19,745 nt of DNA from an uncultured Collinsella sp. (GTDB lineage Bacteria > Actinomycetota > Coriobacteriia > Coriobacteriales > Coriobacteriaceae): assembly GCA_900547025.1 (NCBI GenBank), contig UREZ01000029.1, forward strand, positions 1 to 19,745, in the 5' to 3' direction. Each line of letters starts with the position of its first letter. Position 1 is the first letter of the stretch. Under the pieces are notes generated by a model. It saw only the letters and a program-made list of their open reading frames with translations, did not search any database and was not told the origin of the DNA. The position numbers were made by a program, and so were the translations under genes. Below are positions 1-7,784 of the stretch, piece by piece.

Positions 1-2421
1 GACAACATTGGCGATGCGCGCCACCTTTCGTTCTTCGAGATGCTGGGCAACTTCAGCTTCGGCAAATATTTTAAGAACGAAATGTGCACTTGGGCGTATG
101 AGTTCTCGACCGAAGTGCTCGGCCTGCCGAAAGAAAAGCTGTACTTCACCGTGTTCGAAGACGACGACGAAACCATCGAGATTTGGAAGAGCCTCGGCGT
201 TGAAGACAGCCATATCTCTCGCTTGGGTGAAGATGACAACTTCTGGCGCGCCGGCCCCACCGGCCCGTGCGGCCCGTGCTCTGAGATTTACTTTGACCAG
301 GGCCCCGAAGTCGGTTGCGGCAGCCCCGACTGCAAGCCCGGCTGCGACTGCGATCGCTTCCTTGAGTTCTGGAACCTCGTGTTTACCCAGTACGACCGTC
401 AGGAGGACGGCTCCATGCCGGAGCTGCCGCACCGCAACCTCGATACGGGCATGGGTCTGGAGCGCATGGCCGCTATCATGCAGCACAAGACCGCTAACTA
501 CGACGGCGATCTTATGCAGCACCTCATCAAGCTGGGTGAGGAGATTAGCGGCAAGACCTATGACGCCGACGATTACTCCGGCGCCAGCCGTTCCTTGCGC
601 ATCATCGCCGACCACTCCCGTGCCGTCGACTTTATGATCTCGGACGGCATCCTTCCCGGTAACGAGGGTCGCGAGTACGTCCTTCGCCGCCTGCTCCGCC
701 GCGCCGTGTTCCACGGTCGCCTGCTGGGCATCGAGGGCGCCTTCCTGACCAAGTTCATCGACGAGGTCAACGCTCAGATGGGCGAGGCCTATCCCGAGCT
801 GCTCAAAAACGTTGCGCTCGTCAAGGGCATCGTCGCCTCCGAGGAGGAGCGTTTCTCCACGACGCTCGACAACGGCCGCGTGTACCTGGACGAGGCCCTG
901 GCCGCGCTCGCCGAGGGCGCCGTCCTTCCGGGCGACGTCGCCTTTAAGCTGCACGATACCTTTGGTTTCCCCATCGATTTGACCGTCGAGATCGCCGGCA
1001 CCGCCGGCCACGACGTCGATATGGATGGCTTTACCGCCTGCATGGAGGACCAGAAGGCCCGCGCCCGCGCCAACGCCAAGGGCGATGCCTGGGGCAGCTT
1101 CAACGACGTGTGGGTCGAGCTTTCCGACAAGGTTGCCGCGACCGAGTTCGACGGCTATGACAACGACATCATCGAGGGCGCCAAGGTTGTCGCCATCGTT
1201 CGCAACGGCGAGTCCGTCGAGTCTGCTGCCGCCGGCGAGGACGTCGAGGTCGTGCTCGACCGCACCCCGTTCTATGCCGAGATGGGTGGCCAGCAGGGCG
1301 ACGCCGGTGAGCTTTCCGCCGAGGGCGTTGCGCTGACCGTTTCCGATACCAAGAACCACAATGGCCTGTATGCTCACGTCGCGCACGTTGACGAGGGCAC
1401 GCTGACCGTCGGTGCTACCGTGACTGCCGCGCTCGACGCCGAGCGCCGTGGTTTCCTGCGCCGCAACCACACCGCCACTCACCTGCTCGACGCTGCGCTT
1501 AAGCAGGTCCTGGGCGAGCATGTCTCCCAGGCCGGCTCGCTGGTGACGCCCGAGCACCTGCGCTTTGACTTCACGCACTTCGAGGCCCTGTCTTCCGAGC
1601 AGCTCAAGGCTGTCGAGGACCTGGTCAACCAGCAGATCTTCGCTTCCAAGCCGGTCGTGACCCGCGTCATGGGCATCGACGAGGCCAAGGCTGCCGGCGC
1701 TGTCGCCCTCTTTGGCGAGAAGTACGGCGACGTCGTCCGCGTCGTCTCCGTAGGTGCCGAGGACCAGCCGTTCTCCCGCGAGCTCTGCGGTGGTACGCAT
1801 GCCGCCAACACCGCCGAGATCGGTCTGTTCAAGATCATCTCCGAGTCCTCCACGGGCTCGAATGTCCGCCGTATCGAGGCCGTGACCTCCAAGGGCGCTC
1901 TTGATTACATGGCCGACCGCCTGGCGCTCGTTGATGCCGCTGCCGCTGCGCTTAAGTGCCGCGTCGACGAGGTTCCCGCCCGCGTGGAGAACCTGCAGGC
2001 CGAGCTGCGCGAGACGTCCAACAAGCTCAAGAAGGCGCTCACCGGTGGCTCCTCCGATGCGATCTCCAGCGCCATCGAGGGTGCTGTCGAGCTGAATGGC
2101 TACAAGCTCGTTGTCGCTGAGCTTCAGGGACTCGAGGCCGCAGACCTGCGTAACGTTTGGGATACCGTGCACCAGAAGGTCGCCGGCCCTGTCGCCTGCG
2201 TCGTTGCCAGCGTGACCGAGAAGGGCACCCCGGCCCTGCTTGCCGCTGGCTCCGATGACGCCGTGAAGGCCGGTTTCCACGCCGACAACGTGATCAAGCA
2301 GATCGCGGGCCTGGTCGATGGTCGCGGTGGCGGTCGTCCCAACATGGCCCAGGCCGGTGGCAAGAACGCCGCCGGTATCGCCGATGCCCTCGCGGCCGCC
2401 AAGACCGCGCTCGGCGCCTAA
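1..2421 (+). CDS. alaS: Alanyl-tRNA synthetase, 5'-truncated by window edge
   Basis: This enzyme charges tRNA-Ala with alanine in the cytoplasm and edits mischarged Ser/Gly-tRNA. The reading frame is open from base 1 (DNIGDARHLSFFEMLGNFSFG), so the gene starts upstream; about 60–70 N-terminal residues are probably missing compared with the usual ~875 aa. Visible landmarks, in window residues: the class II catalytic core with GPCGPCSEIYFD near 85–98; a Cys-rich insert (C106, C111, C115, C117) that may bind zinc, as in many bacterial AlaRS; the editing-domain metal site H490/H494 (HTATH) with C596/H600 (CGGTH); and the C-terminal DHHA1-type GRGGGRPNMAQAGG near 774–787. The stop is TAA at 2419–2421. 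ruvX follows after 17 nt without a terminator, so co-transcription is likely. Confidence 0.98.
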   Translation, partial: DNIGDARHLSFFEMLGNFSFGKYFKNEMCTWAYEFSTEVLGLPKEKLYFTVFEDDDETIEIWKSLGVEDSHISRLGEDDNFWRAGPTGPCGPCSEIYFDQGPEVGCGSPDCKPGCDCDRFLEFWNLVFTQYDRQEDGSMPELPHRNLDTGMGLERMAAIMQHKTANYDGDLMQHLIKLGEEISGKTYDADDYSGASRSLRIIADHSRAVDFMISDGILPGNEGREYVLRRLLRRAVFHGRLLGIEGAFLTKFIDEVNAQMGEAYPELLKNVALVKGIVASEEERFSTTLDNGRVYLDEALAALAEGAVLPGDVAFKLHDTFGFPIDLTVEIAGTAGHDVDMDGFTACMEDQKARARANAKGDAWGSFNDVWVELSDKVAATEFDGYDNDIIEGAKVVAIVRNGESVESAAAGEDVEVVLDRTPFYAEMGGQQGDAGELSAEGVALTVSDTKNHNGLYAHVAHVDEGTLTVGATVTAALDAERRGFLRRNHTATHLLDAALKQVLGEHVSQAGSLVTPEHLRFDFTHFEALSSEQLKAVEDLVNQQIFASKPVVTRVMGIDEAKAAGAVALFGEKYGDVVRVVSVGAEDQPFSRELCGGTHAANTAEIGLFKIISESSTGSNVRRIEAVTSKGALDYMADRLALVDAAAAALKCRVDEVPARVENLQAELRETSNKLKKALTGGSSDAISSAIEGAVELNGYKLVVAELQGLEAADLRNVWDTVHQKVAGPVACVVASVTEKGTPALLAAGSDDAVKAGFHADNVIKQIAGLVDGRGGGRPNMAQAGGKNAAGIADALAAAKTALGA

Positions 2422-2438
2422 GAACCTAAGTAGTCGCT

Positions 2439-2867
2439 GTGGTCGCGCTCGCACTGGACATAGGGGAGACCAGGATTGGCATTGCCGTCTCGAGCCGTGA
2501 TGGCAAGATGGCAATGCCTGTCAAGGTGCTTCCGGCTGCCGAGGTCACTGGCATGGCAAAGACGTTTCGCTACCTGGTCGAGGACTATGAGCCCGATATC
2601 CTGGTAAGCGGACGTCCCTTGACCATGGCCGGTGAGCCCGGTCCCCAGGCCGAGCGCGTCGCCGCCGTGGCCCAAAAGATTGCCGACGAACTCGATCTTC
2701 CGCTGGAGTTTGAAGACGAGCGCCTGTCCTCGCAGGAGGCCAAGCGTATCCTGCGAGAGCAGGGGCTCAACGAAAAGCAGATGAGGGGCAAGATTGACAT
2801 GATCGCCGCCAGCCTGTTCTTGCAGACATGGCTCGATCGTAAAAACGAGGAGGTTCAGCATGCCTAG
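2439..2867 (+). CDS. ruvX: YqgF/RuvX family putative Holliday junction resolvase
   Basis: The 142-aa product matches the YqgF/RuvX RNase H-like nuclease family, implicated in Holliday junction resolution and in 16S rRNA processing. Family motifs are in order: LDIGETRIGIAVS (first acidic residue D7), FEDERLSSQEA near residues 88–98, and a C-terminal KIDMIAASLFLQTWL that carries the last conserved Asp. The start is GTG at 2439, giving the expected short N-terminus directly before the first β-strand. No strong Shine–Dalgarno sequence is visible, so translation may rely partly on ribosomes leaving alaS 17 nt upstream. The end overlaps the mltG start by 8 nt. The gene neighbourhood alaS–ruvX–mltG is widely conserved in Gram-positive bacteria. 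Confidence 0.93.
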   Translation: MVALALDIGETRIGIAVSSRDGKMAMPVKVLPAAEVTGMAKTFRYLVEDYEPDILVSGRPLTMAGEPGPQAERVAAVAQKIADELDLPLEFEDERLSSQEAKRILREQGLNEKQMRGKIDMIAASLFLQTWLDRKNEEVQHA

Positions 2868-4215
2868 CGCTTCCGATCCGCGCAAGCCGAATCGTACACG
2901 GCAGCCCGCGCCGCGCCCCGCTCAGCCTGGCCAGCGCCCGGCGCAGCCGATGCAGCGTTCGGCTCAACCTACTCAGCGTGCTGCTCAACAGCCCGCCGCT
3001 CGTCCCGCGCAGCCTGCTGGCGGCGCTCGTTTTAAGCAGCAGGCTCCTGTCCAGCGCACGCAGGGGCAGGCCCGTCAATCACGCTCCCACGCACATCATA
3101 CTCATGGCTCGCACGGTGTTGCTCCGGCCACGCGCTCGAGCTATAACACGCACGCCCGCCGTGGTACACAAAAGAAAAGCTCCCCGGTGCCTATGATTAT
3201 CGGTGGCGTCGTCGCCGTGCTTGCGCTTGTCGCGATCGTTTTCTTTGTCGTGCCAGCCGTCAAGGGCTTCTTTGACGGTGAGGATGCGAAAGTCGCTGCT
3301 GGCCAGCAAGTTACTATCACGATTCCCGACGGTGCCTCGGGCGATACTATCGCCTCGATTCTCTCCGAGAACCATATCGTCGAAAATCCCAAGGATTATT
3401 ATGCGGCGGTGAAAAAGCTCAACGCCGATATGTCGCTCAAGCCTGGTACTTATTCGTTCACCACACTCATGGATGCGACCAAGGTTGTTCAGCAGCTCAT
3501 GGAAGGCCCCAACGCGGGCTCCAATGCGCTGACTATCCCTGAGGGCCTAACGGTCGATCAAGTCGCCGACCGTGTGGCCCAGGCTTACGACAGCATCTCT
3601 AAGGAAGACTTCCTCAACCAGGCCAAGGCCTCCAACTACGTGGACGACTATAGCTTCCTTAAGGGCGCCGCCAACGACTCGCTCGAGGGCTTCTTGTTCC
3701 CCAAGACTTATTCGTTGGGTGATTCGCCGACGGCCGATGACGTGGTTCGCGCTATGCTCGATCAGTTTAAGACCGAGTACAAGTCGCTTGACTTTGCGAG
3801 CTGCGAAGCCAAGATCAAGGAACGCTACGGTGTGGAGATGTCCGACTACGACATCGTCAACTTGGCCTCTATCGTTGAGCGCGAGGGCCTCAACGCCGAC
3901 CAGCGCGCGCACGTGGCCTCGGTCTTCTACAACCGTCTTGCCGGCAAGCTCGATGGTCTGCGCTATCTCAACAGCGATGCGACCATGATGTATGTCACCG
4001 GTGGCGAGGTTACCGCCGACGACCTGCAGAGCGATAGTCCGTATAACACCTATAAGCATGAGGGTCTGCCACCCACGCCCATCTGCTCTCCGTCGCTCGA
4101 GGCGCTCAAGGCTACCATTGAGCCGACCGACTCCGATGACCTGTATTTCTACATTACGCAGGACGAGGAGTACTTCTCGCAAACCTACGAAGAGCATCAA
4201 CAGTCTTGGAATTAG
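2860..4215 (+). CDS. mltG: Endolytic murein transglycosylase MltG (YceG-like)
   Basis: MltG is a membrane-anchored lytic transglycosylase that cuts nascent peptidoglycan strands and may set glycan length. The 451-aa protein has three parts. Residues 1–107 are a cytoplasmic Pro/Gln/Ala/Arg-rich tail, with three tandem (P/S)AQPxQR-like heptads around 20–40 and a His-rich patch (HAHHTHGSH) around 77–85. A single transmembrane helix spans about 109–135. The extracellular YceG domain follows, with EGFLFPKTY (276–284), the catalytic Glu340 in LASIVEREG, FYNRL, SDATMMYVTG and the SPYNTY...GLPPTP motif. The tail is longer and more repetitive than in E. coli MltG, which has almost none. The ATG at 2860 overlaps the end of ruvX and has GAGGAGG-like purines just upstream. 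Confidence 0.95.
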   Translation: MPSASDPRKPNRTRQPAPRPAQPGQRPAQPMQRSAQPTQRAAQQPAARPAQPAGGARFKQQAPVQRTQGQARQSRSHAHHTHGSHGVAPATRSSYNTHARRGTQKKSSPVPMIIGGVVAVLALVAIVFFVVPAVKGFFDGEDAKVAAGQQVTITIPDGASGDTIASILSENHIVENPKDYYAAVKKLNADMSLKPGTYSFTTLMDATKVVQQLMEGPNAGSNALTIPEGLTVDQVADRVAQAYDSISKEDFLNQAKASNYVDDYSFLKGAANDSLEGFLFPKTYSLGDSPTADDVVRAMLDQFKTEYKSLDFASCEAKIKERYGVEMSDYDIVNLASIVEREGLNADQRAHVASVFYNRLAGKLDGLRYLNSDATMMYVTGGEVTADDLQSDSPYNTYKHEGLPPTPICSPSLEALKATIEPTDSDDLYFYITQDEEYFSQTYEEHQQSWN

Positions 4216-4216
4216 C

Positions 4217-4714
4217 ATGAGGATTTTTAGCCCCAAACGTTACGTTGCCTCGGTCGATCGCATCGACCTTGATACCCTTTGGGCCGACGGCAAACGCGCC
4301 ATTCTGCTCGATCGCGATAACACCCTGGTGCCGCGTGACACCGAGCAGGTTCCCGCTGCGGTTTCCGCTTGGCTCGATACCGCCCGCGCCAAAGGCTTTA
4401 AGCTGTGCATGGTGTCCAACAACTGGCATCGCGACCAGGTCATGGCATCAGCACGCGAGCTGGGACTCGAGGCCATCAGCCATGCCATGAAGCCGGCGCC
4501 GTTTGCCCTCAAGGCGGGTCTTAAGCGCCTCGGCGCCACGGCCGACGAGGCGGTGCTGATCGGTGATCAGCTCTACACGGACGTGTGGAGCGGCAATTTT
4601 GCCGGCGTCGATACTATCCTGGTTAAGCCGCAGGCCACGCAGGACCTGTGGTATACGCAGATCTTCCGTATCTTTGAGCGCCGGGCCCTGCGCGACCTTC
4701 CCTGCGAGGAATAG
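4217..4714 (+). CDS. YqeG family HAD-IIIA phosphatase
   Basis: This 165-aa protein belongs to the YqeG branch of HAD subfamily IIIA hydrolases, predicted phosphatases whose physiological substrate is generally unknown. All four HAD motifs are visible: motif I ILLDRDNTL (nucleophile D32, acid/base D34), motif II MVSNN, the motif III Lys in MKPAPFAL, and motif IV VLIGDQLYTDV. The ATG at 4217 is chosen because it lies 1 nt after the mltG stop and gives the typical MxxxxPKxYVxSV N-terminus. The same frame is open further upstream, but that extension lies inside mltG and has no family similarity. In Firmicutes yqeG is typically found with aroE and yqeH; here it sits next to aroK. Confidence 0.9.
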   Translation: MRIFSPKRYVASVDRIDLDTLWADGKRAILLDRDNTLVPRDTEQVPAAVSAWLDTARAKGFKLCMVSNNWHRDQVMASARELGLEAISHAMKPAPFALKAGLKRLGATADEAVLIGDQLYTDVWSGNFAGVDTILVKPQATQDLWYTQIFRIFERRALRDLPCEE

Positions 4715-4722
4715 GTCTCGTC

Positions 4723-5256
4723 ATGTCCCAGCACACCAAACACGGCTGCGACCATATCTTCTTTATCGGCTTTTTGGGCGCGGGCAAATCGACGCTCGCG
4801 CGCAACGTCGGCACTATGTTCAAGCGGCGTTTTATCGATACCGACCGCCTAGTCGTCCGCCGTTGCGGCAAGTCGGTAACCGAGATTTTTGAGACCGAGG
4901 GTGAGGATCGTTTTCGCGAGCTCGAGACCTCGGCGCTCCGTTCGCTCCAAAGCGAGCGCAGTCTGTTGGTTTCGTGCGGTGGCGGTATCGTCGAAACGCC
5001 GGTGAATATTGAACTGATGCACGAAATGGGTACGTGCGTGTACCTCGAGGGCGACTTCGAGGATTCGATTCGACAGATTCGTCGGTCCGACACGCGCCCC
5101 GATTTCCGTTCGCCCGAGCATGCTGCGCGCCTGTTTGAGCATCGCCGTCCGCTGTATCGCCAGGCCGCCGACCTTACCCTTGATATTCGCAACAAGTCCT
5201 TCGAGGACGTTTCCTACCTTTGTGCCGAGATGCTTTTGGAGCGTGGGCTGCTATGA
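4723..5256 (+). CDS. aroK: Shikimate kinase
   Basis: This 177-aa enzyme should phosphorylate shikimate at O3 with ATP, the fifth step of chorismate synthesis. It looks catalytically intact: P-loop GFLGAGKS (16–23), shikimate/Mg site D39-T-D41, R65 in FRELE, GGG loop 86–88, LID-region R125 (TRPDF) and R146 in RPLYRQAAD. The length is typical for the family. It starts 8 nt after yqeG, and its TGA overlaps the ATG of the aroB-like gene, indicating translational coupling. The intact kinase contrasts with its neighbour, which seems to have lost dehydroquinate synthase activity. Confidence 0.93.
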   Translation: MSQHTKHGCDHIFFIGFLGAGKSTLARNVGTMFKRRFIDTDRLVVRRCGKSVTEIFETEGEDRFRELETSALRSLQSERSLLVSCGGGIVETPVNIELMHEMGTCVYLEGDFEDSIRQIRRSDTRPDFRSPEHAARLFEHRRPLYRQAADLTLDIRNKSFEDVSYLCAEMLLERGLL

Positions 5257-6362
5257 TTCGCCGTCAACTGATCAATTTCCAAAACCGCAGCGTCGATGTC
5301 CGCGTCGGATTGGGCGCGTTCGATGAACTGTCGCGTATGTTTGCCTCGGCCGTGGGCAAGCCTAAGCGCGCGATGGTCGTTTGGAACACCGCCACATCCG
5401 AGCGTTTTGGTGAAGTCGTCGAGCATGCGCTGGTCGACGCCGGTTTTGCCGTGTCGCCGCTAGTCCTCGAGGTTTCGCCTGCTGGTGCCACGCTGGCCGA
5501 TGCCGATGCGATCTTTGGCGCCCTGTCTGCCAACGGCGTTACCTGCGACGATCTGGTTGTCGCCGTTGGCGATGCCGCAACCTGCTCGGTTGTTAGCTGG
5601 TGCGCCAATCAGTGGTGTGGCCGAACCGAGTGCGCGCTGCTGCCGACGACCTTCGACGCCATGCTCACGGTCGCGACGACCATGAAGCCGCTCGTCGCCT
5701 CGCCGGCGAATGCGCTTCCCGCTATCGCGTTCCGTCCTGAGCCGGGCTTGGTCGTGTGTGACCTCGACCTTGTTCGCGAGGCGGACCCCGAGTACCTCAA
5801 GTTCGGCTATGTGGTGCTTGTTGGCACCATGCTTTCGAGCAGCAAGTCCCGCTGGAATCAGTTTACTGAGACCGTTCCCGAGATTCTCGCGGGCGAGGAG
5901 GTCGCGCTCGTCAATGCAGTTCAATGGTCTCAGACTGCCCGCAAGGACGTACTGATGGCCACGAACCCGAGCGCCCGCCATGCGCTCGATTTTGGCAAGA
6001 CGGGGGAGCGTACCCTGCGCGCTTGCTTGGGCGATGCTGCTTCGCAGGTTCCTGCCTACCAGCTGTTGTCCGAGGGCATGCGCTTTGAGGCGCGCCTAGC
6101 ACATGATGCCTGCGACTTCGATATCGATTACGTCTTTGAGGTCGATGACTGCCTAGAGGACTTTGGTATCGAGGAACTTGCCCTCGATCTGGAGCCTGCC
6201 GCATATATCGAGGAGTTCCGCAGGCAGCAGTTCGCTCGCTCGAATCGCAGCATGCTGCCGCTGCCCGCGGCACTCGGCGCCATTCGCCTAACGAGCGTTG
6301 AGGACGAGGTTCTTGAGCGCCATGCTCACGCTTACTTGGCTTCTCGCAAAGAACTTCTCTAA
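5253..6362 (+). CDS. 3-dehydroquinate synthase-like protein, probable pseudoenzyme
   Basis: The 369-aa product aligns end to end with AroB (3-dehydroquinate synthase): a Rossmann-like N-terminal half, LLPTTFDAML in place of VPTTLLAQVDS, LVVCDLDLV in place of VVIDTDVL, and LDFGKT in place of LNLGHT. The function-bearing residues are not there. The NAD-binding GGGVVGDLxGF is AVGDAATCSVVSW (104–116). The metal-ligand Glu of GLAEVIKYG is V188 and its Lys is G191. Both His of GHTFGHAIE are K249 and R253, and the HGEAV His is absent. Cysteines 111, 117, 122 and 127 cluster where the glycine loop should be. The frame is uninterrupted and codon use resembles its neighbours, so this is not simple decay. 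The ATG at 5253 is chosen for the ATGA overlap with aroK; the in-frame ATG at 5220 would extend into aroK. Its function is unknown. An extremely divergent active enzyme is less likely. Confidence 0.8.
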   Translation: MIRRQLINFQNRSVDVRVGLGAFDELSRMFASAVGKPKRAMVVWNTATSERFGEVVEHALVDAGFAVSPLVLEVSPAGATLADADAIFGALSANGVTCDDLVVAVGDAATCSVVSWCANQWCGRTECALLPTTFDAMLTVATTMKPLVASPANALPAIAFRPEPGLVVCDLDLVREADPEYLKFGYVVLVGTMLSSSKSRWNQFTETVPEILAGEEVALVNAVQWSQTARKDVLMATNPSARHALDFGKTGERTLRACLGDAASQVPAYQLLSEGMRFEARLAHDACDFDIDYVFEVDDCLEDFGIEELALDLEPAAYIEEFRRQQFARSNRSMLPLPAALGAIRLTSVEDEVLERHAHAYLASRKELL

Positions 6363-6368
6363 GATTTA

Positions 6369-6394
6369 TTGACATCCATCGTCTTTCGTATCAT
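6369..6394 (+). promoter_or_regulatory. Possible promoter for the aminopeptidase P gene
   Basis: A perfect TTGACA lies at 6369–6374, seven bases past the aroB-like stop, followed by TATCAT at 6389–6394. The 14-nt spacer is short for a vegetative promoter. CATGTT at 6392–6397 would give 17 nt but a poorer –10. A start here would place the hairpin at 6400–6462 in the 5' leader of the downstream gene. Confidence 0.35.
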
Positions 6395-6399
6395 GTTGA

Positions 6400-6462
6400 G
6401 GGACGGGTTTCCAATCGGTTGCGGTTCGCATGCGATTCCGACGTTCGGTTGAGACCCGTCCC
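6400..6462 (+). terminator. Hairpin between aroB-like gene and aminopeptidase P gene
   Basis: Positions 6400–6411 pair with 6451–6462 over 12 bp, with one G·U, around a 39-nt loop that can itself fold (AATCG 6413–6417 with CGATT 6433–6437). It is followed by GTCTTTAT, a weak U-tract. It may end the alaS–aroB transcript, or, if the promoter at 6369 is real, act as a leader hairpin or attenuator. The large loop and short U-run lower confidence in intrinsic termination. Confidence 0.45.
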
Positions 6463-6494
6463 GTCTTTATAGAGACAATAAGAAAGGAATCTGC

Positions 6495-7625
6495 ATGTCT
6501 GAGTTTGCTGCCGGTCCTGCCGGTCGTATCGAACGTGTCCGTGCCCTGATGGTCGAGCGCGGCTACGACGCTATCGTGGTACGCGACGAGGCCAATCTTC
6601 GTTGGCTCACGGGCGTGAAGGGCGTCTTCGACTACACCTTCGAGTTCCCGCACGCGGCGTTTATTACGGCTGACCAGTGCCTGTTCCATACCGACTCGCG
6701 CTACCTCAACAGCTTTGAGGAGAACACGCCCGCCGGCAGCCCCTGGGTCTACGACATGGACGAGGGCACCATCCCCGGTTGGGTCGCCGGCAAAATCGCG
6801 GCCAACAAGTGCCGCGTCTGCGCTGTCGAGGACGACATGCAGATCAACTTCTATCAGGGTATTCAGCGTGGTCTGGAGGATCGTTCCGTCGCCTGCATGC
6901 TGCCGCTGATGCATGCCGACATTCGCAAGATGCGCGCCATCAAGGACGCCGAGGAGATCGAGCTCATGCGCCATGCGCAGTCGATCACCGACGCCGCCTT
7001 CCAGCACATGCTCGGCTTTATTAAGCCTGGTATGACCGAGAAGCAGGTTCGCAACGAGCTCGAGAACTTTATGTTCGCCAACGGCGCCGATAGCCTTGCC
7101 TTCGGCTCCATCGTGGCGAGCGGTCCCAACACCGCCAACCCGCATGCCGTGCCGAGCGACCGCGTGATCGAGAAGGGCGATTTCGTTCTCATGGATTATG
7201 GCGCGGGTTATTGCGATTACCGCTCCGACATGACGCGCACTGTCGTGATGGGCGAGCCCACCCAGGAGCAGCTCGACCTGTACGCACTCGTGCGCCGTAC
7301 GCACGAGGAGTGCGTCGCCGCCATCCATCCGGGCGTTGAGGGCAACGACATTTTCAAGCTTTCCAAGAAGATCATCGGCGATGCCGGCTATGGCGATTAC
7401 TACAACCATGGTCTGGGTCACGGCGTCGGTATCGACATCCACGAGCTGCCCAACTTTAACCGCAGCAAGAACACCATCGAGGTCGGCTCGGTTATCACCA
7501 TGGAGCCCGGCGTGTATCTGCCCGGTGTGGGCGGCGTGCGCCTGGAGGACTACGGCGTGGTCACCGAGAACGGCTACGAGCCCTTCACCAAGACTCCGCA
7601 CGACCTGCACGTCATCGACTGCTAG
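6495..7625 (+). CDS. M24 family metallopeptidase, aminopeptidase P (Xaa-Pro peptidase)
   Basis: This 376-aa cytosolic metallopeptidase is predicted to cleave Xaa-Pro bonds at peptide N-termini or in dipeptides. An N-terminal creatinase-like domain (about 10–135, RIERVRALMVERGYDAIVV and LRWLTG) is followed by the pita-bread catalytic domain (about 145–370). All five dimetal ligands are present: D234 (LMDYGAG), D245 (SDMTRTV), H309 (GLGHGVG), E337 (TMEPGVY) and E351 (RLEDYG). HGLGHGVGIDIHE is the usual Pro-peptidase signature. The start has a clear AGAAAGGA at 6481–6488. Sequence alone does not separate aminopeptidase P from prolidase. A strong terminator follows, so the gene is probably transcribed alone or from read-through. 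Confidence 0.93.
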   Translation: MSEFAAGPAGRIERVRALMVERGYDAIVVRDEANLRWLTGVKGVFDYTFEFPHAAFITADQCLFHTDSRYLNSFEENTPAGSPWVYDMDEGTIPGWVAGKIAANKCRVCAVEDDMQINFYQGIQRGLEDRSVACMLPLMHADIRKMRAIKDAEEIELMRHAQSITDAAFQHMLGFIKPGMTEKQVRNELENFMFANGADSLAFGSIVASGPNTANPHAVPSDRVIEKGDFVLMDYGAGYCDYRSDMTRTVVMGEPTQEQLDLYALVRRTHEECVAAIHPGVEGNDIFKLSKKIIGDAGYGDYYNHGLGHGVGIDIHELPNFNRSKNTIEVGSVITMEPGVYLPGVGGVRLEDYGVVTENGYEPFTKTPHDLHVIDC

Positions 7626-7647
7626 CCCATTTCGATAGATTTTTGGG

Positions 7648-7690
7648 GCGGGGCGTCCGGAGCAATTCGGGCGCCCCGCGTTCTCTTTTT
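7648..7690 (+). terminator. Rho-independent terminator after aminopeptidase P gene
   Basis: A GC-rich 12-bp stem (7648–7659 with 7668–7679, one G·U) with an 8-nt loop is followed by a T-rich run at 7681–7690 (TTCTCTTTTT). It separates the peptidase gene from the efp operon. Confidence 0.88.
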
Positions 7691-7721
7691 ATGCGCTCGC
7701 TGCAGGCGCCGTCTGCAAGTG

Positions 7722-7727
7722 TATAAT
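7722..7727 (+). promoter_or_regulatory. –10 element of the efp operon promoter
   Basis: A perfect TATAAT lies 57 nt before the efp start and directly after the terminator of the previous gene, where an operon promoter is expected. TG at 7720–7721 sits immediately before it, one base closer than the extended –10 consensus. The –35 position (about 7699–7704) is poor. This is probably the main promoter for efp through recN. Confidence 0.6.
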
Positions 7728-7784
7728 TTCGGTCGTATGTAATTTGGACGCTTGTGCGTTCTGCCCATAACAAGAAAGGTCGCT

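Noticed and set aside
5253..6362. aroB pseudogene with frameshift
   Set aside because: The frame is intact over the full family length with normal codon use and an overlapped start. Loss is at key residues, not by truncation or frameshift.
6366..7610. 414-codon minus-strand frame opposite the aminopeptidase P gene
   Set aside because: It is a shadow of the M24 peptidase, with no recognisable domain and no ribosome binding site of note.
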